From NCBI GenBank assembly GCA_963745175.1, contig CAVUWK010000005.1, positions 558,001-622,000 on the forward strand: a stretch of 64,000 nucleotides of DNA. Reading direction: 5' to 3'. The notes under the pieces are model-generated. The model ran no database searches. It worked only from the letters and a program-made list of their open reading frames with translations, and was not told where the DNA came from. Origin of the DNA: Bog-473 sp963745175 (GTDB lineage Bacteria > Actinomycetota > Acidimicrobiia > Acidimicrobiales > RAAP-2). Shown piece by piece: positions 42,713 to 51,266 of the stretch. The translations under genes and the position numbers were made by a program. Numbering within the stretch: position 1 is the first letter of the stretch; each line of letters begins with the position of its first letter.

Positions 42713-42751
42713 GTGGAGGCGATGGGGCTTGAACTCACGAACCTCTTGACC
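42713..42751. repeat. direct repeat copy B, tmRNA/tRNA 3'-end-like
   Basis: The counterpart of 40552-40590: GTGGAGGCGATGGGG followed by CTTGAACTCACGAACCTC. Read on the minus strand it ends ATCGCCTCCAC, like a tmRNA or tRNA acceptor 3' end. A further GGAGGCGATG occurs near 42801. It lies in the 300-base gap between a methyltransferase and the next gene, which holds nothing else evident. Confidence 0.5.
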
Positions 42752-42841
42752 GACAGTCTCACCATGACAGCGACTGAACACACTGGACAGCACCGACCTC
42801 GGAGGCGATGATCGGATGACCTCCCGCGAAAGGAGAAGGAA

Positions 42842-43168
42842 ATGCCCCAGTACGTCATCCTCGCCGACCATTCGGCCGACATCTGCCCTTCGTCGAACGC
42901 CAACAGCCGGGCGCGCGCCATTGAGGGGTTGGGCCAGAGTCTGCCGACGCTGTCCGCCGAGGCGGGCGTCACCTTCCTGACGGGACCGCTCCACCTCGAC
43001 CCCGGGCATCGCACAGTGGCCGTAGTGGAGGCGCCGAGCATCGAGGCGGTGACCCAGCTCGTCTACGCCACGGGCCTCTCGCAGTGGAACACCGTCGAGG
43101 TCTGCCCTGTCACACCCGTCGCCGACATGATGGCCAACCTCGAGAACTTCCCGATCGTGTTCCAGTAG
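42842..43168 (+). CDS. small ferredoxin-like barrel protein (YCII/DUF3303-like)
   Basis: A 108-residue protein with a strong AAAGGAGAAGG site before the ATG at 42842. It has the beta-alpha-beta pattern of small dimeric barrels: PQYVILADHSADICPSSN, TFLTGPLHLDPGHRTVAVVE and APSIEAVTQLVYATGLSQW. No catalytic motif is obvious, and the family assignment is tentative. Confidence 0.6.
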   Translation: MPQYVILADHSADICPSSNANSRARAIEGLGQSLPTLSAEAGVTFLTGPLHLDPGHRTVAVVEAPSIEAVTQLVYATGLSQWNTVEVCPVTPVADMMANLENFPIVFQ

Positions 43169-44044
43169 TCAGGCGACGTGGTCGAGCGCCCGCCCGATCT
43201 CGACGTTGCCCGAGACGCTGCGGACGCTCAGGTCCACCCGGGTCTCGGGACGCATGCCCGGGGCCGGGGCGTCGTCGAGCGGGATGTCCGAGTGGACGGT
43301 GCCCGACAGCGTCTCCACATCGACGTGGAGGTCTACTCCCCTGGCCACCCCGACCGCGACGTCACCAGAGACGGAGCGGACATGCAGGGCGCCCTCGCCG
43401 AGGGAGAGGACCCGGACGTTCCCGGACACGTTGACCACCCGGGCGCCCCGGGCGAGCTCGCCCAGGCGCACGTTGCCCGAGCTCGCCTTGACCTCGACAC
43501 GGTTGCCGGCGGCCCCAACCTCGAGGTCACCCGAGGCGGTGGAGAAGACGGCGCTGCCCGCCACACTCGAGCAGCGCAGGTCCCCCGAGGCCGTGCTGGC
43601 CCGGATGTCCCCGCCCACCGTGCCCACGGTGATGTCGCCGCTCGCCGTCTTGGCCATGACGTCGGTGGCCACGTCGTCGGCCGAGACGTTGCCGCTGCCC
43701 GTCGTGAGGTCCGCCTCGCCGACGGACCCGTTGATCTCGACGTCGGCCGACGCGGTCATCACTTCGACCTGGCCACCTTCAGGCACCTCGACGCGCACCG
43801 TCACGGCGTTGCGGCGCAGGAAGCGCAGGCCATGCCCGTGGGGGACCTTCACCGCGACCAGGTAACGGCCACCGGACGGCCGGCACTCCACGATGGCCCG
43901 CTCGACGAGCTCCTCCGCGTCCGGCGTGTCCGCCTCGAGCGACACGAGGGTCCGGTCCGTGTCCCAGGCGGTGATCACCACCAGCCCTACCTCGTTCTCC
44001 ACGTAGAGGCGCACGCCTCCCGGTGTGTCGAATGTCTTCTCCAT
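43169..44044 (-). CDS. DUF4097 family beta-strand repeat protein
   Basis: A 291-residue protein made of short repeated beta rungs: TASGDITVGTVGGDI, TASGDLRCSSVAGSA, SASGDLEVGAAGNRV-like and VSGNVRVLSLGEG. The recurring T/SASGD-hydrophobic pattern over residues 100-280 predicts a right-handed beta solenoid as in DUF4097 (adhesin-like, bactofilin-like) proteins. It has no signal peptide. It follows the ribbon-helix-helix regulator by 14 bases, which suggests a two-gene unit under autoregulation. Confidence 0.8.
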   Translation of the reverse strand: MEKTFDTPGGVRLYVENEVGLVVITAWDTDRTLVSLEADTPDAEELVERAIVECRPSGGRYLVAVKVPHGHGLRFLRRNAVTVRVEVPEGGQVEVMTASADVEINGSVGEADLTTGSGNVSADDVATDVMAKTASGDITVGTVGGDIRASTASGDLRCSSVAGSAVFSTASGDLEVGAAGNRVEVKASSGNVRLGELARGARVVNVSGNVRVLSLGEGALHVRSVSGDVAVGVARGVDLHVDVETLSGTVHSDIPLDDAPAPGMRPETRVDLSVRSVSGNVEIGRALDHVA

Positions 44045-44058
44045 GTCGTGTGCTCCCT

Positions 44059-44520
44059 TCAGGTCGTGCCGTAGCCACGCAGGCGGTTCCCCGCGCGACC
44101 GCTCCGGCTCCGGTTGCTCGACGTTGCGCGCTCGAGCGTGCGCAGGATGAAGGTGTTCACCGAGACCCCGTCCGCCGCTGCGCCCTGCTCGACGCGGGAC
44201 TTGAGCCCCTCGCTCACGCGCAGCGTGATGCGCGCCGACAGGTCGTCCCCGTCCCCTGGAGCCTGCATCGGCCCGGGCTCGTTCTCGACGTAGGTCATAT
44301 CGACGTCGTCGCCCGCCACCCGGATGTCGATGCGCCCGTCCGGGAGCGAGGCGGTCAGCTCGGCGGCGGCGTCGGAGAGGAGGTCCAGCACGCGCCCCGG
44401 CACCGACCGCGCCAGCACGTCGGCGATCCGCTCGGCCACCTCGGCCACCGTGTCGTCGCCGAGCTCCCCGACGGCGACCACGTCCGAACGCAGGCCGTCG
44501 ACCACGAGTGACATCTTCAT
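44059..44520 (-). CDS. ribbon-helix-helix regulator (HicB/Arc-like)
   Basis: A 153-residue protein. The C-terminal part, ARITLRVSEGLKSRVEQGAA, followed by DGVSVNTFILRTLERA, is a complete ribbon-helix-helix motif (strand, two helices), followed by a basic tail. The N-terminal 100 residues are acidic and may sense or bind the partner protein. An inverted repeat, TGACATC-ACTAT-GATGTCA, sits in its promoter, as expected for an autoregulated RHH repressor of the DUF4097 gene. Confidence 0.75.
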   Translation of the reverse strand: MKMSLVVDGLRSDVVAVGELGDDTVAEVAERIADVLARSVPGRVLDLLSDAAAELTASLPDGRIDIRVAGDDVDMTYVENEPGPMQAPGDGDDLSARITLRVSEGLKSRVEQGAAADGVSVNTFILRTLERATSSNRSRSGRAGNRLRGYGTT

Positions 44521-44526
44521 GATGCC

Positions 44527-44555
44527 ACTATGACATCACTATGATGTCAGGTCAA
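44527..44555 (-). promoter_or_regulatory. promoter with RHH operator
   Basis: On the minus strand a -35 box TTGACC (44550-44555), 17 bases, and a -10 box CATAGT (44527-44532). The spacer contains the perfect inverted repeat TGACATC-N5-GATGTCA (44531-44549), so a bound repressor would sit exactly between the two promoter boxes. Confidence 0.7.
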
Positions 44556-44565
44556 GATGTGCTGG

Positions 44566-45591
44566 TCAGCCGCCTGAGGCGTCCTGCACCTTGGTCTTGC
44601 CGGCCGAGATGAAGGGCATCATCGCCCGCAGCTCCTGCCCCACGGTCTCGATCTGGTGGTCCTGGCCCTCCTTGCGCAGTGCCTCGAAGCGGGGACGCCC
44701 GGCCCGGTTCTCGGCGATCCACTCCTCGGCGAAGGAGCCGTCGCGGATCTCGCCGAGGATCTTCTGCATCTCCGCCCGGACGGCTTCGTTGATGACCCGC
44801 GGCCCCCGGGTCAGGTCCCCGTACTCGGCCGTGTCGGAGATCGAATAGCGCATGCCGGCGATCCCCTGCTCGTACATCAGGTCCACGATCAGCTTCAGCT
44901 CGTGCAGGCACTCGAAGTAGGCCGACTCGGGCTGGTAGCCCGCTCCCACCAGCGTCTCGAAGCCGGCGGTCACCAACGCCGTCAGCCCGCCGCACAGCAC
45001 CACCTGCTCTCCGAAGAGGTCGGTCTCGGTCTCCTCGTCGAACGTGGTGTCGAGCACGCCGGCCCGTGTGGAGCCGAGGGCGTGCGCGTAGGAGAGCGCG
45101 AGCTCACGGGCCTTGCCGGTCGCGTCCTGGTGCACGGCGATCAGTGTCGGGACCCCTCCCCCCTCGGTGTAGGTGCGGCGGACGAGGTGGCCGGGCCCCT
45201 TGGGCGCCACCATGGTGACATCGACGCCGGCCGGGGGGACGATCTGCCCGAAGCGGATGTTGAAGCCGTGGGCGAACATCAGGCAGTCGCCGTCGTTGAG
45301 GTTCGGAGCGACGAACTCGTCGTAGGCCGCCTTCTGCTCGGTGTCGGGCAGCAGGATCATGATCACGTCGGCCTCGGCGGCGGCGTCGGCCAGCGACGTG
45401 ACGCGCAGCCCGGCCTCCTCGGCCTTGCTCCGGCTCGAGCTGCCCTCGCGCAGCGCCACGCGGACGTCGACCCCGGACTCCCGCAGGTTCTGCGCGTGGG
45501 CGTGTCCCTGCGAGCCGTAGCCCAGGATCGCCACCTTGCGGCCGGCGATCAGGGTGGGGTCGGCATCGGATTCGTAGTACATCGTGGCCAT
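44566..45591 (-). CDS. ilvC: ketol-acid reductoisomerase IlvC
   Basis: A 341-residue class I KARI: it isomerises and reduces acetolactate or acetohydroxybutyrate for Val/Ile synthesis. The NADP motif is VAILGYGSQGHAHAQNLRES with the REGSSSRSKAEEAGL specificity loop, where Ser and Arg favour NADPH. The C-terminal knotted domain has the metal Glu/Asp in TFDEETETDLFGEQVVLCGG and the ECLHELKLIVDLMYEQGI helix. It lies 24 bases after ilvN in ilvBNC. Confidence 0.94.
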   Translation of the reverse strand: MATMYYESDADPTLIAGRKVAILGYGSQGHAHAQNLRESGVDVRVALREGSSSRSKAEEAGLRVTSLADAAAEADVIMILLPDTEQKAAYDEFVAPNLNDGDCLMFAHGFNIRFGQIVPPAGVDVTMVAPKGPGHLVRRTYTEGGGVPTLIAVHQDATGKARELALSYAHALGSTRAGVLDTTFDEETETDLFGEQVVLCGGLTALVTAGFETLVGAGYQPESAYFECLHELKLIVDLMYEQGIAGMRYSISDTAEYGDLTRGPRVINEAVRAEMQKILGEIRDGSFAEEWIAENRAGRPRFEALRKEGQDHQIETVGQELRAMMPFISAGKTKVQDASGG

Positions 45592-45615
45592 GTCGTCAGC
45601 TCTTTCTCTCTGTGC

Positions 45616-46128
45616 TCAGTGCCGTTCCAGCTTAGGCAGGGCGACCCGCCCCGTCCGTTGGAGCTCCTCGACGGTGTAGTGCTCCAGCAGTCCCTCGAAG
45701 TCGTCGATCTTCTCGGGGCGGCCGGCCAGCATGACGGTGATGCGGTCGGCGCCCACGCTGACCACCTCGCCGCCGAAGACCCCCACCAGCTGGATGACCT
45801 GCGAGCGCTCGGTCGGCCCCACCGCCACCGTGACCAGGACCAGCTCCCGCTCGACGGCCTCGGCCGGCGACAGCTCGTCGATGGAGACGACGTTGATCAG
45901 CTTGTCGAGCTGCATGATGACCTGCTCCAGGGGCGCGGACTCCACGTCGACCACGATCGTGATGCGGCTGAAGTGCTCGTCCTCGTCCGTCGGGGCGACG
46001 GCCAGCGAGTAGATGTTGAAGCCGCGGCGGCTGAACAGCCCGGCCACCCGGGCCAGGACGCCGGCCTTGTTCTCGACCAGCACCGACAGGATGTGGTGCC
46101 GGGGAGCCGTCGGCCCGACCACGACCAT
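45616..46128 (-). CDS. ilvN: acetolactate synthase small (regulatory) subunit IlvN
   Basis: A 170-residue regulatory subunit. Its N-terminal ACT domain, ILSVLVENKAGVLARVAGLF and SRRGFNIYSLAVAPTDED, binds valine for feedback inhibition. The C-terminal domain (EVVSVGADRITVMLAGRPEK) contacts IlvB. The ATG at 46128 lies about 27 bases after the inferred ilvB stop. Confidence 0.93.
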   Translation of the reverse strand: MVVVGPTAPRHHILSVLVENKAGVLARVAGLFSRRGFNIYSLAVAPTDEDEHFSRITIVVDVESAPLEQVIMQLDKLINVVSIDELSPAEAVERELVLVTVAVGPTERSQVIQLVGVFGGEVVSVGADRITVMLAGRPEKIDDFEGLLEHYTVEELQRTGRVALPKLERH

Positions 46129-46155
46129 CGGGCACGGCGTGCAGCGGGGCCGGCG

Positions 46156-47890
46156 TCATCGGGCGGCCGGCGGCGGCCTGGTCGGGGTGGACGACGATGT
46201 CGTCGTTGGACGACCCGGCGGCCACCATCGGGTACACCTTCTCGAAGGCGTCGGTGCGGAAGTCGACCACGACGGGCCGGTCGTCGATGGAGTTGGCCTT
46301 CTCGATCGCCGGCCCCACGTCCTCGGGCGTCTCGGCCCGGATGCCCACGCACCCCATGGCCTCGGCCCACTTCACGTAGTCGGGCAGGTCGGGCGAGAGG
46401 TAGACCTCGGAGTAGCGCTCCTCGTAGAACATCTCCTGCCACTGGCGCACCATGCCGAGATAGGCGTTGTTCAAGATGGCGATCTTCACCGGGATCTGCT
46501 CGGAGCTGGCGGTGACGAGCTCCTGGGCGGTCATCTGGAAGCAGCCGTCGCCGTCGATGGCCCACACGGTGCGGTCCGGGCGGCCCACCTTGGCCCCGAT
46601 GGCGGCGGGGACGGCGAAGCCCATGGTGCCGGCGCCGCCGGAGTTCACCCAGGTGTAGGGGTGCTCGAAGTTCCAGTACTGCGAGGCCCACATCTGGTGC
46701 TGGCCCACGCCGGCGACGACCACGGTGTCGACCGGCGCCGCATCACGCAGCTGCTCGACGACGTTCTGCGGCTTGATGGCGCCGCCCTCGACGTCCTCGT
46801 AATACAACGGGAAACGCTCACGCCACTCGTTGATCTGCTTCCACCACGGCGCCAGGTCCTGCACCACCGGTCGGTCGCCCTGGGCGTCCATGGCCAGCAG
46901 CATCTCCTCGATGACCTGGCGGCAGTCGCCGGCGATGCCGACGTCGGGGATGCGCACCTTGCCCAGCTCGGCGGGGTCGATGTCGACGTGGATGATCTTG
47001 GCGTCGGGGGCGAAGGCGCTGATCTTGCCGGTGACGCGGTCGTCGAATCGTGCGCCGAGGCTGACCAGGAGGTCGCTCTGCTGCATGGCGGTGACCGCGG
47101 TGTAGTGGCCGTGCATGCCGGGCATGCCGAGCGCCTGGGGATGCGAGTCGGGGAAGGCGCCCCGGGCCATCAGCGTCGTGACGACCGGGATCCCCGTCCG
47201 CTCGGCCAGCACCCGGAGCGCCTCGGCGGCCCGGGCCTTGAGCACGCCGCCACCCACGTACAACACCGGCCTGTGCGCCTGTGAGATCAGCTCCGCCGCC
47301 TCACCGATGAGCACGGGGTCGCCGAACGTCACCGGGTGGTAGCCCGGCAGGTCGAGCTCGTCGACGGACGACGGCCAGTACCACTCCATGGGCGCGTTCG
47401 AGATGTCCTTGGGCAGGTCGATCAGGACCGGTCCCGGCCGCCCGGTGGTGGCAACGTGGAAGGCGGCGGCGACCACCCTCGGGATGTCGTCGACGTCCTT
47501 GATGAGCCAGTTGTGCTTGGTGATGCCCATGGTGACGCCGGTGATGTCGCACTCCTGGAAGGCGTCGGTGCCGATGGAGCCGGTCGCCACCTGGCCCGAC
47601 ACGACGATCAGCGGCGTCGAGTCCATGTAGGCGTTGGCGAGCGGCGTCACGATGTTGGTGGCGCCGGGGCCGCTGGTCACCATGGCGACGCCGGGGCGCC
47701 CGGTGGCCATGGCGTAGCCCTCGGCCATGTGGCCGGCGCCCTGCTCGTGGCGCACGAGGATGTGGCGGATGGAGGAGTCGATGATCGGGTCGTAGACGGG
47801 CAGGATGGCGCCGCCGGGCAGGCCGAACATGACGTCGACTCCCTGCATCTCGAGGCTCTTTATGAGGGCCTGCGCCCCTGTCATCTTCAT
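46156..47890 (-). CDS. ilvB: acetolactate synthase large subunit IlvB, one indel at the 3' end
   Basis: A ThDP/FAD enzyme of about 577 residues that makes acetolactate or acetohydroxybutyrate. The start is ATG at 47890 behind GGGGAAG. FGLPGGAILPVYD, the catalytic Glu in RHEQGAGHMAEGYA, the FAD segment RFDDRVTGK and the ThDP motif AIDGDGCFQM...NNAYLGMVRQW are all present. At the 3' end the frame runs on into ilvN unless one C is removed from the CCC at about 46160-46163, which gives a TGA at 46156-46158 (…AAAGRR*). I take that as the true end. It is the first gene of ilvBNC behind an attenuator. Confidence 0.92.
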
Positions 47891-47947
47891 GTGCTTCCCC
47901 TTTCTGCCGGTGGTGGTGCGGTGCGGTGTGAATGGGTCCGGAAATTG

Positions 47948-47972
47948 AAAAGACCCCCCGGTTCGGGAGGTC
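47948..47972 (-). terminator. attenuator terminator upstream of ilvB
   Basis: On the minus strand GACCTCCCG-AAC-CGGGGGGTC forms a nine-base-pair hairpin followed by TTTT. It is 31 bases after the leader peptide stop and 57 bases before ilvB. Confidence 0.85.
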
Positions 47973-48003
47973 GTAGGGCACGCGTTCCGATGTGGGCGCG
48001 TGC

Positions 48004-48051
48004 CTACGTGACGAGTACCAGAATCTCGGGCCGGTTGCTGCGTGCCTGCAT
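48004..48051 (-). CDS. ilvB leader peptide (MQARSNRPEILVLVT)
   Basis: A 15-residue frame with Ile-Leu-Val-Leu-Val directly before its final Thr and stop, so all three branched-chain amino acids are monitored. A promoter fits upstream: TTGTCC at 48085-48090, 18 bases, CACAAT at 48061-48066. Only nine bases separate the -10 box from the ATG, so the leader is probably translated from the transcript 5' end. Position and content are those of the actinobacterial ilvB attenuator. Confidence 0.85.
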   Translation of the reverse strand: MQARSNRPEILVLVT

Positions 48052-48126
48052 CAGGCCGACATTGTGCCACGCCGGGAGGTCAGAGGACAACCCCTTGGGA
48101 GGGGCCACCCGCCCCAACCGCCGGAC

Positions 48127-49909
48127 CTAGGTGGCCGGGGGTGTCGCCATGCCACCGCCGAGGAGGGCGGGGAGCGCCGTCGCCCGCATCCGGGCGAGTA
48201 CCCGGTCGGTGACGGGGACGGCGTCGGGATGGACGCCGCCGTAGCCCTCGACTGCTGCCCGCCAGGCGGCGCCCCGCTCCTCGAGGAGGTCGGGCTCGTC
48301 GAGCTCGGTGCAGTCGAGGCGATCCGTGTTGAGGTCGACCACGATGCTGTCCCCGTCCTCCACCAGCGCGATCGGCCCCCCGAGGATGGCCTCCGGGGCC
48401 ACGTGGCCGATGACCAGGCCGACCGATCCGCCCGAGAACCGGGCGTCGGTCATGAGCGCGATGGTGATGTGGCGCTGGCGGCAGAGAGCGGTGATGCGCG
48501 AGGTGGGGTCGAGCAGCTCGGGCATGCCCGGTGCGCCCCGGGGCCCCTCGTAGCGGATCACCACCATGTCGTTGTCCTCGAAGCTGTCGGGGTACTTGTC
48601 GAGGGCGTCGATGAGGTCGCGCTCGCCGTTGAAGACGCGGGCCCGGCCGGTGAAGACGCCGTCCTTCACCCCGCCCTCGATGCCGGCGACCTTGAGGATC
48701 GCCCCGCCGTCGGGCGCCAGGTTGCCGCGGAGCAGACGGAGCCCGCCCGTGTCCTTGAAGGGCTTCGCCACCCCGTAGATGACGTCTTGGTCCGGCGGCG
48801 GCGGGGCCAGGCGGCGGACCTGCTCGGCCAGGGTCTCACCCGTGCAGGTCAGCGCCTCTCCGTCGAGGAAGCCCGCCTCGAGGAGCTCGGCCACGATCAC
48901 CTGCAGCCCGCCCTTCTCGTCCACGTCCACCATGGAGTAGTCGCCGAAGGGCCGCATGTTGACCAGCACCGGCAGGCGGCGGGCCAGCTGGTTGAAGTCG
49001 TCCTGGCTCATGACCTCGTCCCAGAGGTCGATGCCGGCGGCCCGGGCGATCTCGACGCTGTGCAGCAACACGTTGGTCGAGCCCCCCATGGCGATGGCGA
49101 CGGTCATGGCGTTGCGCAGCGCAGGCAGGCGTCACGATGTCGCGGGGCCGGATGCCCCGGCCCTCCATGGCGAGGAGACAGTCGACGATCTGGTCGGGGA
49201 ACTCGGTCAGGCGACGCGGATCGTCCGAGGGCGGGGCCACCATGTGCAGCGGCTCGAGCCCGAGGACGGAAATGAAGGTCTGCATGGTGTTGTAGGTGAA
49301 CATGCCCCCGCAGCTGCCCTGACCGGGGCAGGCGTTGAGGGCGTACCGGGCGCGGACCTCGGCATCCTGGTCGGCCACCTGGAAGGCCGACACCAGATCG
49401 ATGCGGTCGCCGGTCGCCGGGTCGATCCCGGGCCGGATCGGCCCGTCGGAGAGGACGACCGCGGGGGTGTTGTTCTCGAGCACGGCGGCGACCGTCCCGA
49501 CGGGGGGCTTGTCACAGGCCACGACGGCGACCAGCCCGGCGACACCGTTCGCCGCCAGGTGGACGTCGGCCACGTCGTGGACGAGCTCGCGCCCGACCAG
49601 CGAGAAGCGCATCTGGGGCGTGCCGTTGAGCTGGCCGTCCGAGACGCCCAGGGTGAAGGCGGGCGGGATCAGGCGGACCGGCAGGTCGTCCTCGGCGATG
49701 CGGCGGTGGAGGGCGGCCTGGACGGCCTGGACCTTCTGCGGGACGCCGAGATAGCACTGGCTGTCGCCGAGGTTGCCGATCACCGCCCATACGGGGTCGT
49801 GGATCTTGGCGACGTCCTCACCGAGGAAGGCGGCCGTACCGACCCGCTGCACGTCGCGCCCGGGGTTGAGCGAGACGAACGTGGCCACGGACTCCGAATC
49901 GGTGCTCAC
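48127..49909 (-). CDS. ilvD: dihydroxy-acid dehydratase IlvD, one indel
   Basis: An Fe-S dehydratase of about 593 residues giving 2-oxo acids for Val/Ile/Leu. The start is GTG at 49909. Cluster and metal ligands appear in VACDKPPVGT and NACPGQGSCGGMFTYNTM. The C-terminal half has AIAMGGSTNVLLH and LMTDARFSGGSVGLVIGHVAPEA, the IlvD/Edd signature. A one-base insertion near 49130 (after GTGACG on the coding strand) separates RDIVT from LPALRNAMTVA. It lies 75 bases upstream of the ilvB leader, same direction. Its 5' end is repeated at 51156-51238. Confidence 0.92.
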
Positions 49910-49920
49910 GGAGCCAAACT
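49847..49920. repeat. repeat copy A: ilvD 5' end
   Basis: Plus-strand sequence CGTCGCGCCCGGGGTTGAG, then CGAGACGAACGTGGCC, and finally GAGCCAAACT. It matches 51156-51238 at most positions, with an uninterrupted GAGCGAGACGAACGTGG. It covers the first about 20 codons of ilvD and its immediate upstream bases. Confidence 0.75.
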
Positions 49921-50156
49921 AGCGGAAGGGGAGGACGAGGCTTCCTGACCCGGAGCACGACGTTTAAGCGAAGTTCATTGACCTTCCATGTGACCGGGAG
50001 TAACCGGTTTGCGCACCCGTTTCACGGGAAGCTGGCATGAGTACGATCGCAGATTGAAGAAGAACGCCGTGTCCCTCCATCCAGCGCGTTGACGACGTGA
50101 GCTCATATCGCGGCTGATTCGGTGCTCGCCGTCTGCAACTGCGCCAGACTTATCGG
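49921..50156. other. upstream region of mtnA
   Basis: These 236 bases lie between ilvD and mtnA. They contain a small hairpin, CCCGT-TTC-ACGGG (about 50023-50035). I see no riboswitch I can name and no coding frame. Confidence 0.4.
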
Positions 50157-51146
<990 letters not shown>

Positions 51147-51149
51147 GGG

Positions 51150-51227
51150 GATTCGCTGAACGTCGCGCCCGGAGTCGAGCGAGACGAACGTGGCGACCGG
51201 TTCGGATTCCGATTCTTCGCTGGGCAC
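51150..51227 (-). pseudogene. remnant of an ilvD-like N-terminus
   Basis: Read from a GTG at 51227, the first 26 codons give EESESEPVATFVSLDSGRDV then QR, nearly the same as the IlvD start (TDSESVATFVSLNPGRDVQR). After this the frame continues antisense through mtnA without IlvD similarity. It is a decapitated copy of an ilvD paralog or of a duplicated 5' end. Confidence 0.7.
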
Positions 51228-51238
51228 GGATCCAAACT
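51156..51238. repeat. repeat copy B: ilvD 5' end
   Basis: The second copy of the ilvD-5' repeat, ending ACGGATCCAAACT against ACGGAGCCAAACT in copy A. Divergence is spread along the sequence and includes a few extra codons, so the duplication is not recent. Confidence 0.75.
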
Positions 51239-51266
51239 GGCGGGCAGGATCGGTCCGACCCGATGG

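Noticed and set aside
40552..42751. Functional tRNA or tmRNA genes
   Set aside because: Only a degenerate 3' part is present; the T-stem has mismatches and no 5' acceptor half is nearby. No tRNA, rRNA or tmRNA gene is supported in the window.
45632..48070. An 812-residue IlvB extended into ilvN
   Set aside because: The extension is ilvN read in another frame. Removing one C near 46160 gives a normal IlvB end followed by ilvN.
49921..50156. A SAM or other riboswitch upstream of mtnA
   Set aside because: Only a small five-pair hairpin was found, with no conserved riboswitch core that I can recognise.
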